Source: Muriicola jejuensis (GTDB lineage: Bacteria; Bacteroidota; Bacteroidia; Flavobacteriales; Flavobacteriaceae). From it: a DNA stretch of 64,000 nt. Position numbers and translations under genes: made by a program. The stretch covers positions 1 to 64,000 of the forward strand of contig NZ_JAABOP010000001.1 of NCBI RefSeq assembly GCF_010671595.1. Direction: 5' to 3'. The number at the start of each line of letters is the position of its first letter. Within the stretch, counting starts at the first letter, position 1. Positions 55,284 through 64,000 of the stretch are shown one piece after another. A model generated the notes under the pieces. That model saw nothing but the letters and a program-made list of their open reading frames with translations, was not told where the DNA came from and made no database searches.

Positions 55284-56213
55284 ATGACAAAAGACGAGAT
55301 CAAAATATTCTGTCCGGCCACCATCGCCAATATTTCCTGTGGTTTCGATGTCCTCGGACTCGCCCTGGGAACCGTTGGGGATGTGATGGTGATCCGAAGG
55401 GGAAATAGTCCCGGGATCAGGATCACCAGGATTACGGGTCAGGAGATCCCCATGGACGCCGATAAGAATGTGGCCGGCGTCGCAGGCATGGCTATGCTCA
55501 AAGAGCTGGAATACCAGGGCGGCTTTGAGGTGGAGATCCATAAAAAGATCAAGGCCGGAAGCGGGATAGGCAGCAGTGCAGCCAGCGCCTCCGGAGTGGT
55601 CTGGGGGATCAATCACCTCCTGGGCAACCCTTGTTCCGAAGAACAACTGGTGCGCTTTGCGATGGAAGGGGAAAAACTCGCCAGCGGTACTCCCCATGCA
55701 GACAATGTGGCTCCTGCGATCTATGGGGGCATTACCCTGGTGCGCAGTTCGGACCCCCTGGACGTAGTGCGCATACACGCTCCGGCAGAACTCTTTGCCT
55801 CAGTGGTCCATCCCCAGATAGAGATCAAGACCTCTGATTCGAGGAAGATCCTTAGAACGAGCATCTCCCTGGCGGACGGGATCAGGCAATGGGGGAATCT
55901 CGGTGCACTCATAGCCGGTCTGTTCAGGGAAGATTACGATCTCATCGGCCGCTCGCTTGAAGATCATATCGTGGAACCCATCCGCTCCATCCTCATACCC
56001 GGTTTTGACGAGATCAAGCGAGCGGCGATTGCTGCCGGCGCTCTGGGGTGCGGCATATCGGGTTCCGGGCCTTCGATATTCGCCCTGAGCAAAGGGAGGG
56101 AAACCGCCGTAAAAGTATCTGAAAGCATGAGCAGGGTGCTTACCGGAATAGACCTGGAACACGACACCTATGTCTCAGAGATCAATACCCAGGGGATACG
56201 GATCATTTCCTAG
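55284..56213 (+). CDS. thrB: Homoserine kinase
   Basis: A 309-residue GHMP kinase: ATP-binding loop KAGSGIGSSAASASGVVWG, the first motif FCPATIANISCGFDVLGLA and the third motif ALGCGISGSGPSIFAL. It phosphorylates homoserine. It is 62 bases after thrA and 21 before thrC, so clearly part of the operon. The length is normal. Confidence 0.96.
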   Translation: MTKDEIKIFCPATIANISCGFDVLGLALGTVGDVMVIRRGNSPGIRITRITGQEIPMDADKNVAGVAGMAMLKELEYQGGFEVEIHKKIKAGSGIGSSAASASGVVWGINHLLGNPCSEEQLVRFAMEGEKLASGTPHADNVAPAIYGGITLVRSSDPLDVVRIHAPAELFASVVHPQIEIKTSDSRKILRTSISLADGIRQWGNLGALIAGLFREDYDLIGRSLEDHIVEPIRSILIPGFDEIKRAAIAAGALGCGISGSGPSIFALSKGRETAVKVSESMSRVLTGIDLEHDTYVSEINTQGIRIIS

Positions 56214-56234
56214 GACCCTGGCAAAACACAAAGG

Positions 56235-57527
56235 ATGAAGTACTACAGCCTCAACAAGAGATCTCCGAATACCTCCTTCAGGGAAGCGGTCATACGCGGT
56301 ATAGCGCCGGATGGCGGACTGTATTTCCCCGAACACATCCCTGAATTCCGTCCGGGCTTTATCAAAGATTTAGGCAGACTTTCCCCATTGGAGATCGGGA
56401 TGGAAGCCATGACCCCTTTTGTTGAAGGGGAACTTCCCGGGGAGGTCCTGGAAGGTATATTGACTAAGGTTCTCGACTTCGAATTTCCCCTGGTGAACCT
56501 GGGTGGCGGGATTTCATCTCTGGAACTCTTCCACGGGCCTACCATGGCTTTCAAAGATGTGGGCGCCCGCTTCATGGCATTGAGCCTCGGGTATTTCTAC
56601 AGGAATTCAGACAAAGAGGTCACGGTCCTGGTGGCTACTTCCGGCGATACAGGCGGCGCTGTGGCCAAGGGTTTCCTGGGAGTTACCGGAGTAAATGTCG
56701 TCATTCTCTATCCCGAAGGCAAGGTAAGCGACATTCAGGAAAGACAGCTCACTACGCTGGGACAGAATATAAAGGCACTAAGGGTAAAGGGCACCTTTGA
56801 CGACTGCCAGCGTATGGTAAAAAAGGCATTTACGGACGAAAACCTTTCCCGTAAGATACAGCTCACCTCCGCCAACTCCATCAATGTGGCCCGCTGGCTC
56901 CCGCAGATGCTCTACTACCTGCTTGCCTGCCACCAATTACCACACACGGGCAAGAAACTTGTCTTTTCCGTTCCAAGCGGGAATTTTGGGAATATCTGTG
57001 CTGGCATGCTCGCACAAAGGATGGGCCTGCCGGTGAGTCATTTCATCGCCTCCACCAATGTAAACGACACCGTACCTCGATACATGCAAACCTCGGAATA
57101 CGACCCACACCCATCCACAGCAACCATATCGAATGCCATGGACGTGGGAGACCCGAGCAACTTCGTCAGGATCCTGGAACTCTACGGCCAGGATTTTGAA
57201 GAATTGAAGAAACACCTGAGTTCCTACTCCTTTTCTGACAAAGAGACCAGAGAGGCTATGAAGTCCCTTTACAGGGATAACGGGTACGTGGCAGACCCCC
57301 ATGGTGCCGTGGGCTACCTGGGATTGAAGAAATACATGCAATCCCATCCGGATACCGAAGGTGTTTTCCTCGAAACTGCCCATCCCGTAAAATTCCTGGA
57401 TGTGGTGAGAGAAACCCTGAATACGGAGATCCCGCTACCGCCTCAGATCAGGGAGGTCATGGATAAGGAGAAAGTTTCGACCCCTGTAAAGGGCTACGAA
57501 GAACTCCGGGATTTCCTCCTCTCCTGA
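56235..57527 (+). CDS. thrC: Threonine synthase
   Basis: A 430-residue PLP enzyme. The PLP lysine is in FHGPTMAFKDVGARFM; phosphate-binding region ATSGDTGGAVAKGF; ending motif ETAHPVKFLDVV. It converts O-phosphohomoserine to threonine. Together with thrA and thrB it completes the branch from aspartate. No strong terminator is seen before the next gene, which has its own promoter. Confidence 0.96.
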   Translation: MKYYSLNKRSPNTSFREAVIRGIAPDGGLYFPEHIPEFRPGFIKDLGRLSPLEIGMEAMTPFVEGELPGEVLEGILTKVLDFEFPLVNLGGGISSLELFHGPTMAFKDVGARFMALSLGYFYRNSDKEVTVLVATSGDTGGAVAKGFLGVTGVNVVILYPEGKVSDIQERQLTTLGQNIKALRVKGTFDDCQRMVKKAFTDENLSRKIQLTSANSINVARWLPQMLYYLLACHQLPHTGKKLVFSVPSGNFGNICAGMLAQRMGLPVSHFIASTNVNDTVPRYMQTSEYDPHPSTATISNAMDVGDPSNFVRILELYGQDFEELKKHLSSYSFSDKETREAMKSLYRDNGYVADPHGAVGYLGLKKYMQSHPDTEGVFLETAHPVKFLDVVRETLNTEIPLPPQIREVMDKEKVSTPVKGYEELRDFLLS

Positions 57528-57593
57528 GTGTGCCCTCCTCTGAAAAATGGTTAAAAGTTCTTTCCCCGGAAAGTGGCTAAGACTTATTTTCAA

Positions 57594-57601
57594 TACCTTT
57601 G
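57594..57601 (+). promoter_or_regulatory. Promoter element of gcvT
   Basis: TACCTTTG is an exact TAnnTTTG element, 21 bases before ATG 57623. An upstream TTG element at the right distance is not obvious. Confidence 0.55.
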
Positions 57602-57622
57602 CGCCACATAAAAAAACAAAGC

Positions 57623-58711
57623 ATGAAGACCACTGCTTTACATGATATCCATGTATCCCTGGGAGCCAAAATGGTCCCTTTTGCCGGATATTCCATGCCG
57701 GTATCCTACGAGGGAGTAACCGCAGAGCACGAGACTGTACGCAAGGCATTGGGCGTCTTTGACGTATCCCATATGGGTGAATTCCTGATAGATGGCCCAA
57801 AAGCCCTGGAACTGGTACAGAAGGTTACCTCCAACGATGCCGCCAAACTGGAGGTCGGGATGGCCCAATACAGCTGTATGCCCAATGAGACAGGGGGTAT
57901 CGTGGACGACCTCATCATCTACAAGGTCAAGGATGAACAGTTCCTTCTGGTGGTCAACGCATCGAATATCGAAAAAGACTGGGATCATATCACCCGGTAC
58001 AATAAAGGCATTGGCGCTTCCATGAGGAATATCTCTGACGATTATTCCCTCCTGGCCATTCAGGGGCCCAAGGCGGTGGAGGCTATGCAATCGCTTACCT
58101 CTGTAGACCTGTCGGAAATCAAATTCTACACCTTTGTGGTCGCCGATTTTGCGGACATACCACATGTGATCATTTCGGCAACGGGCTATACCGGATCCGG
58201 GGGCTTTGAGATCTACTGCAAGAACGGGGAAGTCAGGCAGGTCTGGGAAAAGGTATTGGCAGCTGGGAAGGAATACGGGATCAAACCAATCGGACTGGCC
58301 GCGAGGGATACCCTGAGGCTGGAGATGGGATATTGTCTATACGGCAATGACATCGATGACACTACCTCACCCCTGGAAGCCGGGCTGGGTTGGATCACTA
58401 AATTCAATAAGGAAGATTTCGTCAACAAGGAGGATCTCGAGCAACAGAAAAAAGAGGGGGTCACAAGAAAGTTGGTGGCCTTTGAATTAAAAGACAGGGG
58501 GATACCAAGGCAGGGATATCCTATCCTGGACGCGGACGGAAATGAGATCGGACAGGTGACCTCAGGTACCATGTCGCCCTCCCTGGGAATAGGCATAGGG
58601 TTGGGATATGTCCCCATCGGACATGCTGCCACAGGTTCAACTATCAAGATTCAGATCAGGAAAAACGCCCTGGACGCCACTGTTGTGAAATTACCATTCT
58701 ACAAGGGATAG
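57623..58711 (+). CDS. gcvT: Aminomethyltransferase (glycine cleavage T protein)
   Basis: A 362-residue folate enzyme. ATG 57623 ([20 protein letters not shown]) is the family start; a longer reading to 57599 would place the promoter inside the gene. Motifs: [49 protein letters not shown] (family TGYTGE region, here Gly instead of Glu), [18 protein letters not shown], with final GHATGS-like binding loop. It moves the aminomethyl carbon of glycine to tetrahydrofolate. The SDR gene follows 27 bases later. Confidence 0.94.
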   Translation: MKTTALHDIHVSLGAKMVPFAGYSMPVSYEGVTAEHETVRKALGVFDVSHMGEFLIDGPKALELVQKVTSNDAAKLEVGMAQYSCMPNETGGIVDDLIIYKVKDEQFLLVVNASNIEKDWDHITRYNKGIGASMRNISDDYSLLAIQGPKAVEAMQSLTSVDLSEIKFYTFVVADFADIPHVIISATGYTGSGGFEIYCKNGEVRQVWEKVLAAGKEYGIKPIGLAARDTLRLEMGYCLYGNDIDDTTSPLEAGLGWITKFNKEDFVNKEDLEQQKKEGVTRKLVAFELKDRGIPRQGYPILDADGNEIGQVTSGTMSPSLGIGIGLGYVPIGHAATGSTIKIQIRKNALDATVVKLPFYKG

Positions 58712-58738
58712 GAGGATAGAGGGAAGCTGGAAGGAACG

Positions 58739-59566
58739 GTGCAAGAAGACTCAAAGAAAATACTGATTTTAGGCGGGAGTGGTTTCATTGGAAACGCGCT
58801 CTACAGGGAATTGTGTAATTACTACGACACCTATGGCACCTATTTCTCCTCCAGAAACGGGTATGCCTCCAACAAGCAGTTCTTCCCCTATGATATGCAG
58901 GAAGACGACGTGTTCCAGCTCCTGGAAAAGATACGCCCCAACATCGTGATCTCCGCATTGAGAGGGGATTTCCCGGCCCAGATCCAGGCACATGAACACC
59001 TGGTAGAATACGTGTCGAAGCACTCCTGCAGGCTGTACTTCCTCTCTTCGGCTAATGTCTTTGACGCTTACAGCAAATTCCCTTCCTATGAATACGACAA
59101 GACTCTCTCTGAAAGTATCTACGGCAGGCTAAAGATCAAGATTGAGAATATGTTGCTGAGGCTGCCAAAGAAGAAAGCCTGTATCCTGAGGCTTCCCATG
59201 GTCTTCGGCAATACATCCCCCCGCATCCGGGAAATGAAACAGGCCATCTGGAACAACGAACCCATCGAGGTCTTCCCGAACCTTATCGTAAACGTGACCA
59301 ATGACGACAAGCTCAGTCAGCAGGTGCACTACCTCATCAACCGCAACAAATCGGGGATCTATCACCTGGGGAGTACAGATCTCGTCCACCACGAGGACTT
59401 CCTGAGGGATATCATAGACAGGGTGGGGTCCTTTAACCCCATCTTCAAAAGGGTCTTTACGACCAACGAGGAACGCTATCTGGCGGTACTCCCCAAAGAC
59501 AACCTCCTGCCTAAAAACCTGCAGTTCACCTGCCAGGAGATCATCGACCACCACGTGATGGGGTAA
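58739..59566 (+). CDS. NAD(P)-dependent sugar-nucleotide reductase-like SDR
   Basis: A 275-residue extended short-chain dehydrogenase: Rossmann loop GGSGFIGN (residues ~12-19), ALRGDFP region, catalytic-type YEYDKTLSESIYGRLKIK (Tyr...Lys in the YxxxK style is not exact), and PMVFGN. It is closest in character to RmlD-like dTDP-4-dehydrorhamnose reductases, but substrate is uncertain. The start is GTG 58739; no nearby ATG fits. It is probably co-transcribed with gcvT. Confidence 0.8.
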   Translation: MQEDSKKILILGGSGFIGNALYRELCNYYDTYGTYFSSRNGYASNKQFFPYDMQEDDVFQLLEKIRPNIVISALRGDFPAQIQAHEHLVEYVSKHSCRLYFLSSANVFDAYSKFPSYEYDKTLSESIYGRLKIKIENMLLRLPKKKACILRLPMVFGNTSPRIREMKQAIWNNEPIEVFPNLIVNVTNDDKLSQQVHYLINRNKSGIYHLGSTDLVHHEDFLRDIIDRVGSFNPIFKRVFTTNEERYLAVLPKDNLLPKNLQFTCQEIIDHHVMG

Positions 59567-59677
59567 GTCGGCCCTAAATGCATCGATGACGGAAGCATTT
59601 TTACCCGTATCTTTAAGGAAGAACCGCGATCAGGCAGGAAGCTTGTAGGTCACAATATGTAATTAAAAATCAAATCC

Positions 59678-59965
59678 ATGGAAAAGCTAAGTCATTCAGA
59701 AATCGAAAAAAGACTCCAGGCGCTAGAGGGCTGGGAATTCAATGACAATGCCATAGAAACGTCTTTCGAATTCAAAGATTTCAAAGAGGCCTTTACGGTG
59801 ATGACCCGGATCGCCTTTGAATGCGAGGCCCAGAATCACCATCCGGACTGGAGTAACGTCTATAATTCCCTGAACATACGTTTGAATACGCACGATGCAG
59901 GAGGGGTCACGGAGCGGGATTTCAAGCTCGCGAAGACCATTGAGAACATTATTGAAAGCGAATAG
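59678..59965 (+). CDS. 4a-hydroxytetrahydrobiopterin dehydratase
   Basis: A 95-residue pterin-4a-carbinolamine dehydratase: WEFNDNAIETSFEF, then the active-site motif AQNHHPDWSNVYNSLNIRL followed by THDAGGVTERD. It recycles the pterin cofactor, usually for phenylalanine hydroxylase. The length is complete. Between 59567 and 59677 only a promoter-like TATCTTTA is seen (about 59609). Confidence 0.93.
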   Translation: MEKLSHSEIEKRLQALEGWEFNDNAIETSFEFKDFKEAFTVMTRIAFECEAQNHHPDWSNVYNSLNIRLNTHDAGGVTERDFKLAKTIENIIESE

Positions 59966-59983
59966 AGAAGGGCTCTGAACCCT

Positions 59984-60014
59984 CTTGTAGGCGATCTAAA
60001 ATTTATTAAATTTG
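59984..60014 (+). promoter_or_regulatory. Promoter of yebC
   Basis: CTTG at 59984-59987, 19 bases, then TAAATTTG at 60007-60014: both elements fit the Bacteroidota consensus and spacing. ATG is 26 bases downstream. Confidence 0.75.
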
Positions 60015-60039
60015 CCCCGATTTTACACCCTGTTTACCT

Positions 60040-60753
60040 ATGGGAAGAGCATTTGAATTCCGGAAGGCGCGAAAAATGAAACGCTGGTCGGCCATGTCCA
60101 AGGCCTTTACCCGTATTGGGAAAGACATCGTCATGGCGGTCAAAGAAGGAGGACCCGATCCGGATGCGAATTCACGACTGAGGGCGGTGATCCAGAATGC
60201 CAAATCGGTCAACATGCCCAAGGACAATATCGAAAGGGCGATCAAACGGGCCTCCGATAAGTCCCAGGGGGATTACAAGGAAGTGCTCTTCGAAGGCTAT
60301 GCCCCTCATGGGATAGCCATTCTCATTGAAACGGCTACGGACAACAACACTCGCACCGTGGCAAACATCCGCAGCTATTTCAACAAATGCAACGGAAGCC
60401 TCGGCACCTCCGGTTCCGTGGAATTCATGTTCGACCACACCTGTCATTTTAGGATCGATCCGGGAAACCTGGATCCTGAGGAACTGGAGCTCGACCTGAT
60501 CGACTTCGGGGCAGAGGAGATCTTTGAGGATGAGGATGGCATCATGATCTATGCCCCTTTCGAAAGTTTTGGAGCCATCCAGAAAGAACTGGAAGCCAGG
60601 GAAATTGAGATCCTTTCTTCCGGTTTTGAACGCATCCCCCAGGTCACTAAGGAACTCACTCCGGAAGAAGCGGAGGATGTGGAAAAACTCCTGGAAAAGA
60701 TCGAGGAGGATGACGACGTGCAGAACGTCTACCACACGATGCAGGAGATGTAG
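60040..60753 (+). CDS. yebC: YebC/PmpR-family DNA-binding protein / translation factor
   Basis: A 237-residue YebC-family protein: MGRAFEFRKARKMKRWSAMSK, AFTRIGKDIVMAVKEGGPDP, NMPKDNIERAIKRA and EGYAPHGIAILIE are strongly conserved. Family members act as regulators and/or assist ribosomes at difficult sequences. It has a good promoter of its own. The tail is acidic. Between 60754 and 60932 no further gene is seen. Confidence 0.95.
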   Translation: MGRAFEFRKARKMKRWSAMSKAFTRIGKDIVMAVKEGGPDPDANSRLRAVIQNAKSVNMPKDNIERAIKRASDKSQGDYKEVLFEGYAPHGIAILIETATDNNTRTVANIRSYFNKCNGSLGTSGSVEFMFDHTCHFRIDPGNLDPEELELDLIDFGAEEIFEDEDGIMIYAPFESFGAIQKELEAREIEILSSGFERIPQVTKELTPEEAEDVEKLLEKIEEDDDVQNVYHTMQEM

Positions 60754-60932
60754 TCTCACTGCTGATTCTGTCTGGTCTTCGGGAGGAACAGTCCGCAACT
60801 TTTTATAGACTTTTTCTTACTTTTTTTGCTCCTGCTGACAAATATCATTGCACAGGGTCCGTGCCCATTCTACCTTTATGCTACACGGAATTCTTAGAGG
60901 GTTCCATGTATTCATCCCTAAATCCGGAAATC

Positions 60933-61424
60933 ATGAGAAATTCAGCAAATGCCTTCCTTCTTGGAGCATTCCTGGCAATTTTTCTCGCATTTTCCTGCGA
61001 TAACACATCAGGTGAGGACCCCAACCTGGTGAAGGAAGGATTTTTTGACATAAGTGAACTGGCCGGAAACTGGGAAGCCACCCAAGCACAATTTAGCGTA
61101 AGCACCGTATCTGTAGATATCGTAGAAGACGGGGGGAGGGTAACTATGACGGTTCAAACGAGTGGCGGATTTACCCTGACCCTAAATCCTGTAGATAGAC
61201 CTGCCTACACGGTGAGTGGTGAGATGTTCTGGGAAAAATGGGAAGGCACCTACTATTTTGCAATCGTGTGGGATGACTACCCCGACGATTGGGATACCTA
61301 TGGACATACCTGGGACGGGGCCACCTTAACCCTGAACGGAGGGGCAGATACAGGGGAATACGATTTTGACAATGACGGGGTTGCAGAATCCTGTACTCTG
61401 CATTTCGACTTCGTTCGCATTTGA
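60933..61424 (+). CDS. Lipocalin-like lipoprotein, first of tandem pair
   Basis: A 163-residue lipoprotein with lipobox LAFSC (Cys22). ATG 60933 starts the signal peptide; an upstream ATG at 60906 and the frame beyond would add an unlikely leader. Body: ISELAGNWEATQAQF, SVDIVEDGGRVTMTVQTSGGF, VSGEMFWEKWEGTYYFAIVW, then DDYPDDWDTYG and EYDFDNDGVAE, an EF-hand-like calcium loop. It is a close paralogue of the gene at 61642. The protein is probably exposed in the periplasm or on the surface; function unknown. Confidence 0.8.
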   Translation: MRNSANAFLLGAFLAIFLAFSCDNTSGEDPNLVKEGFFDISELAGNWEATQAQFSVSTVSVDIVEDGGRVTMTVQTSGGFTLTLNPVDRPAYTVSGEMFWEKWEGTYYFAIVWDDYPDDWDTYGHTWDGATLTLNGGADTGEYDFDNDGVAESCTLHFDFVRI

Positions 61425-61568
61425 GCCCCTGGCGTCCGGGATCTTCCCTATCAGATTGCGGAAGATTCGCTCTTGTATTTTGAGATCAGGCACCATTACC
61501 TCAACCGGGAATACGGGCCCGGAGGTTTGAAGAGTTATCCCGTCTGGGAGAGTAATCAAATCCCATGA
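61425..61568 (+). pseudogene. Coding-like fragment following the lipoprotein stop, in frame
   Basis: Directly after the lipoprotein TGA, in the same frame, 47 codons run to TGA 61566-61568 with protein-like sequence (DLPYQIAEDSLLYFEIRHHY, LNREYGPGGLKSYPVW). There is no start codon. It is probably the broken 3' end of another gene, or a part separated by a nonsense codon. I cannot assign a family. Confidence 0.35.
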
Positions 61569-61641
61569 ATCAGGGAATCCATATAAGTGAAAAAGTGTTT
61601 TAATCATTTATAGCATATACGAACTTTAAAGAATAGGAATC

Positions 61642-62130
61642 ATGAGAAAATTGACAAGAGTATTATTTAGTGTACTACTGGTCTTATTTGTCGCATTCTC
61701 ATGTGGCAAAGAAGATCCTGCAGATGACCTTATCAAGGAAGGTGATTTTAATATCAGTGAATTGACCGGAAGTTGGGAAGCAACATCAGCCGTTTTTAAT
61801 GATGGGGTAAGCCAAAGTGTAGAGATCATAGGTGAAGGGGGTTCTTTGACTATGACCGTACAAAGTAATGGCAGGTTCAGTCTGACCATCAGTCCTGCTG
61901 AACGAACACCGTATACAGTAAGTGGAGAATTCTTTTGGGAAAAATGGGAAGGGAAATATTACCTGGCCATTATATGGGATAAATATCCCGATGATTGGGA
62001 TACCTATGGGTCTACACTTACAGACACCACTTTTACACTATCCGGTGGGTTCGAATCTGGGGAATACGATTTTGACAATGACGGCACTTTTGAAATTTGC
62101 GGTATCAGTATTGCATTTGTAAGAATTTAA
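61642..62130 (+). CDS. Lipocalin-like lipoprotein, second of tandem pair
   Basis: A 162-residue lipoprotein with lipobox VAFSC (Cys21), followed by ISELTGSWEATSAVF, GEFFWEKWEGKYYLAIIWDKY, PDDWDTYGSTLT and EYDFDNDGTFE. It is colinear with the gene at 60933 throughout, so the pair is a tandem duplication; amino-terminal signal peptides and core strands are the most alike. The DNA of this copy is more AT-rich than the first. The stop codon overlaps the stop of the minus-strand acyltransferase gene. Confidence 0.8.
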   Translation: MRKLTRVLFSVLLVLFVAFSCGKEDPADDLIKEGDFNISELTGSWEATSAVFNDGVSQSVEIIGEGGSLTMTVQSNGRFSLTISPAERTPYTVSGEFFWEKWEGKYYLAIIWDKYPDDWDTYGSTLTDTTFTLSGGFESGEYDFDNDGTFEICGISIAFVRI

Positions 62131-62663
62131 GTGTATTCCGGGATCTTGCCGACAACCCCTCTGTAAAAGTCCCGGAATTTCTCCATGTCGCTTTCCTTGT
62201 CATCCGTAGGTGTTACAGGCGCCGAGATGAGCACTCTTTTTTTACCGAAATCAAGGGCGACCATCACCACGGGTACTCCGGCCTGTTTTGCGATATAGTA
62301 GAATCCCGTTCTCCATTTTTCGACCTTCTTTCTGGTCCCTTCCGGCGAGAGAGCCAGGCGAAAAACCTCCCGTCCTTTAAATATTTCCACGGTGGAAGCC
62401 ACCGTATCATGGTTCTTCGTACGATCGATGGGGGTACCACCAAGCCTTCGGAAAATCCAACCGAAAGGCGGCTTGAACAAGGTGTGTTTTCCGATGAAAT
62501 GGACCTTTTTCCCAACAATACTCCTCACGAGCAGTCCGATGAGAAAATCAACCCAGCTGGTATGGGGGGCCACGATCACGACGCATTTGGACACCTCCGG
62601 GAACTGGCCCACAAGTTTCCACCCCAACAGACGGCAATAAATAAAGGAACTGATTGTTCGCAT
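62127..62663 (-). CDS. Lysophospholipid acyltransferase (PlsC family)
   Basis: A 178-residue acyltransferase: HX4D motif in APHTSWVDFLIG, the substrate-loop PPFGWIFRRLGGTPIDR and the ALSPEGTRKKVEKW block (EGTR). It transfers acyl groups to lysophospholipids in membrane lipid synthesis. The short size is usual for this flavobacterial group. It lies downstream of kdnB on the same strand (87 bases away), and overlaps the plus-strand lipoprotein stop by four bases. Confidence 0.88.
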   Translation of the reverse strand: MRTISSFIYCRLLGWKLVGQFPEVSKCVVIVAPHTSWVDFLIGLLVRSIVGKKVHFIGKHTLFKPPFGWIFRRLGGTPIDRTKNHDTVASTVEIFKGREVFRLALSPEGTRKKVEKWRTGFYYIAKQAGVPVVMVALDFGKKRVLISAPVTPTDDKESDMEKFRDFYRGVVGKIPEYT

Positions 62664-62750
62664 AGCGTTCTTTCGTTTCAGCCGGGATCCGACCGTGATC
62701 TTATCTCAAAGTATAAATGACCTGTTCTTACTCACTTCGTTAAAAAACGA

Positions 62751-63878
62751 TCATATTTCGCGGAAGATCTTTCTGAGTGTATCCGGATGAACCCGCTCTT
62801 TCCATGAAGGTCCCAGGGCGTTTTCCCATAAGGGTTTCATACTGAGGGAAACAGAGACCATGGTATCCATTTCGGATTCGGACAGGTTCCTGCAAATCCC
62901 TTTTGGCAGGATGATCCCGTGTTTCTTCATCATTTTTTTGAAAAGGGCAACCCCTTCGGGATAATATTCCTCCAGGTGCTGGAAGACCAGGCAATTCCCG
63001 ATGCCGTGCTTAACTCCCAAGACGTAGGACAGGCCATAGCTGAGCGCGTGGGCCACCCCTACCTGTGAATAGGCGATACTCATGCCCCCATGCCACGATG
63101 CCATCATGAGCTTGTCTCTGGATTCTACCGGAGTCAGATCCCCCAGGAACACTTCCTTGCAAAGATCCAAAGCCTTCTCCCCATAGCTCTGGCTAAAGGC
63201 ATTCAGGAAGGTGCCGTTAAGGGATTCCACACAGTGTATATAGCAGTCCATTCCCGTATAGAACCACTGATCTTTGGGAACACCTATGGTTAGATCAGGA
63301 TCCAGGATAACCTGGTCGAACGTAGTGTAATCCGAGTTGATCCCCAATTTCTTACTGGGCCCGAGCAAAACGGCCGTACGGGAGACCTCCGCACCTGTCC
63401 CGCTGATGGTCGGGATGCCTGCGTGGTATATGCCCGGTTTCTCGATCAGGTCCCATCCCTGGTATTGTTTTGCGCTTCCTTTGTTGGTGAGCAAAAGGGC
63501 AACCGCCTTGGCAAGATCCAGCAAGGTGCCTCCTCCTATCCCGACAATGCCGGAAGGAAGCTCCGAGAACTGTTCCCTGATCAGAGCGACCAGTGCATCT
63601 ACCTGATCCGTCTTGGGCTCTTCGTCTGCTGAAACAAAAATGATCTTGTCATTGAACATTACTGGCACGCGAGCCACTAACTCATTCCTTTCGAAGACCT
63701 CATCGATGAGAAAGATGACGGGTGCCTCTGCATTCCGCCTTACAGGTAAAAGAATATCGCCCAATTGATCAAAACTTCCCCTGCCAAAGACCACCCGGGG
63801 TACCATGGGGAAATTCCTGTAGCCGGTCTTCCTGCCTGCATTCGATTTGCTCACCGCTATGTTTTTCTTAACGTCCAT
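62751..63878 (-). CDS. kdnB: 3-deoxy-alpha-D-manno-octulosonate 8-oxidase (KdnB-like)
   Basis: A 375-residue iron-dependent alcohol dehydrogenase: RVVFGRGSFDQLGDIL, GIGGGTLLDLAKAVALLL, GIPTISGTGAEVSRTAVL, the metal ligands around FYTGMDCYIHCVES and VGVAHALSYGL / GVKHGIGN. The overall sequence is of the KdnB type that oxidises Kdo at C8 for 8-amino-Kdo in lipopolysaccharide; a partner aminotransferase KdnA is not in the window. A HAD-type gene precedes it closely. Sub-family assignment is from recall, so moderately sure. Confidence 0.8.
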   Translation of the reverse strand: MDVKKNIAVSKSNAGRKTGYRNFPMVPRVVFGRGSFDQLGDILLPVRRNAEAPVIFLIDEVFERNELVARVPVMFNDKIIFVSADEEPKTDQVDALVALIREQFSELPSGIVGIGGGTLLDLAKAVALLLTNKGSAKQYQGWDLIEKPGIYHAGIPTISGTGAEVSRTAVLLGPSKKLGINSDYTTFDQVILDPDLTIGVPKDQWFYTGMDCYIHCVESLNGTFLNAFSQSYGEKALDLCKEVFLGDLTPVESRDKLMMASWHGGMSIAYSQVGVAHALSYGLSYVLGVKHGIGNCLVFQHLEEYYPEGVALFKKMMKKHGIILPKGICRNLSESEMDTMVSVSLSMKPLWENALGPSWKERVHPDTLRKIFREI

Positions 63879-63884
63879 AAATAG

Positions 63885-64000
63885 CTAGAGATATTGTAAA
63901 AGTTCCTTGATACCGTTCACGGTAAGATGGTTGTTTTCATGCGAATCCGGGTCTACTTCCTCGTGGGCCCAGGTGGTGTGGAAGGGCACGTGTACCGCCT
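63885..64000 (-). CDS. HAD-family hydrolase, 3' end only
   Basis: The last 37 codons of a minus-strand gene that begins beyond the window: AVHVPFHTTWAHEEVD, then NNHLTVNGIKELLQYL and TAG at 63885-63887. The H-x-P-x-H-TTWxHE tail is typical of a group of HAD-superfamily phosphatases in flavobacteria. Six bases separate it from kdnB, so they are co-transcribed. Assignment rests on the tail only. Confidence 0.5.
   Translation of the reverse strand, partial: AVHVPFHTTWAHEEVDPDSHENNHLTVNGIKELLQYL

Overview
The window reads as chromosome of a marine member of the Flavobacteriaceae (Bacteroidota). The evidence is: several promoters of the Bacteroidota type (TAnnTTTG), many secreted beta-barrel and DUF families typical of the phylum (DUF2141, DUF4421, MG2/TonB-plug), a gyrA-TPR gene pair, a fused thrA followed by thrB and thrC, and a KdnB-type Kdo oxidase. 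Genes lack obvious Shine-Dalgarno sequences, as is usual there. I cannot name the genus with confidence.

Bases 1-16.6 kb: an AT-rich, strongly rearranged array of secreted metal-dependent amidohydrolases and outer-membrane porins. It holds four imidazolonepropionase/prolidase-like amidohydrolases (2439, 4238, 11209, 14152), one N-acyl-D-amino-acid deacylase-like enzyme (12561), an OprB-like porin (1019), a DcaP-like porin (5539) and two almost identical copies of another beta-barrel gene (1-783 and 15671-16588) in direct orientation about 15.8 kb apart. Paralogues share near-identical leaders and amino-terminal segments and then switch abruptly to unrelated catalytic bodies. Decayed fragments of the same families lie between them. 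One enzyme has its signal peptide out of frame across a run of ten A. The likely joint job is uptake through the porins and periplasmic hydrolysis of small acylated or peptidic substrates. Inside this array sit an ABC transporter with a DUF3299 protein (7147-9832), an IS3/LuxR remnant (10062-10370) and an HdeD-like membrane protein (10662).

16.6-36 kb: AT-rich envelope genes. These are a repeat-built lipoprotein overlapping a beta-barrel gene, two BamA/TamA-type barrels, a patatin-barrel fusion, cardiolipin synthase, two DUF2141 proteins, DUF4421, several small outer-membrane barrels, YqhA- and DUF502-family membrane proteins and a lipoprotein. Gene density is low and several intergenic stretches hold decayed coding fragments.

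36.2-37.0 kb: a boundary zone with 106-bp tandem repeats, a strong inverted repeat, a terminator, and tRNA-Pro(TGG) and tRNA-Ser(GCT) on the minus strand. To the right the base composition becomes clearly more GC-rich and the genes are tightly packed core genes.

37-64 kb: core genome. TonB-plug/MG2 protein, HD-domain cyclic-di-AMP phosphodiesterase homologue, thiolase, an NlpC/P60-like protein that lacks its catalytic cysteine, TPR protein and gyrA, clpC, NAD(P)HX repair enzyme, thrA-thrB-thrC with a possible leader peptide, gcvT, a sugar-nucleotide-reductase-like protein, pterin dehydratase, yebC, two tandem paralogous lipoproteins, a PlsC-family acyltransferase, kdnB and the end of a HAD-family gene.
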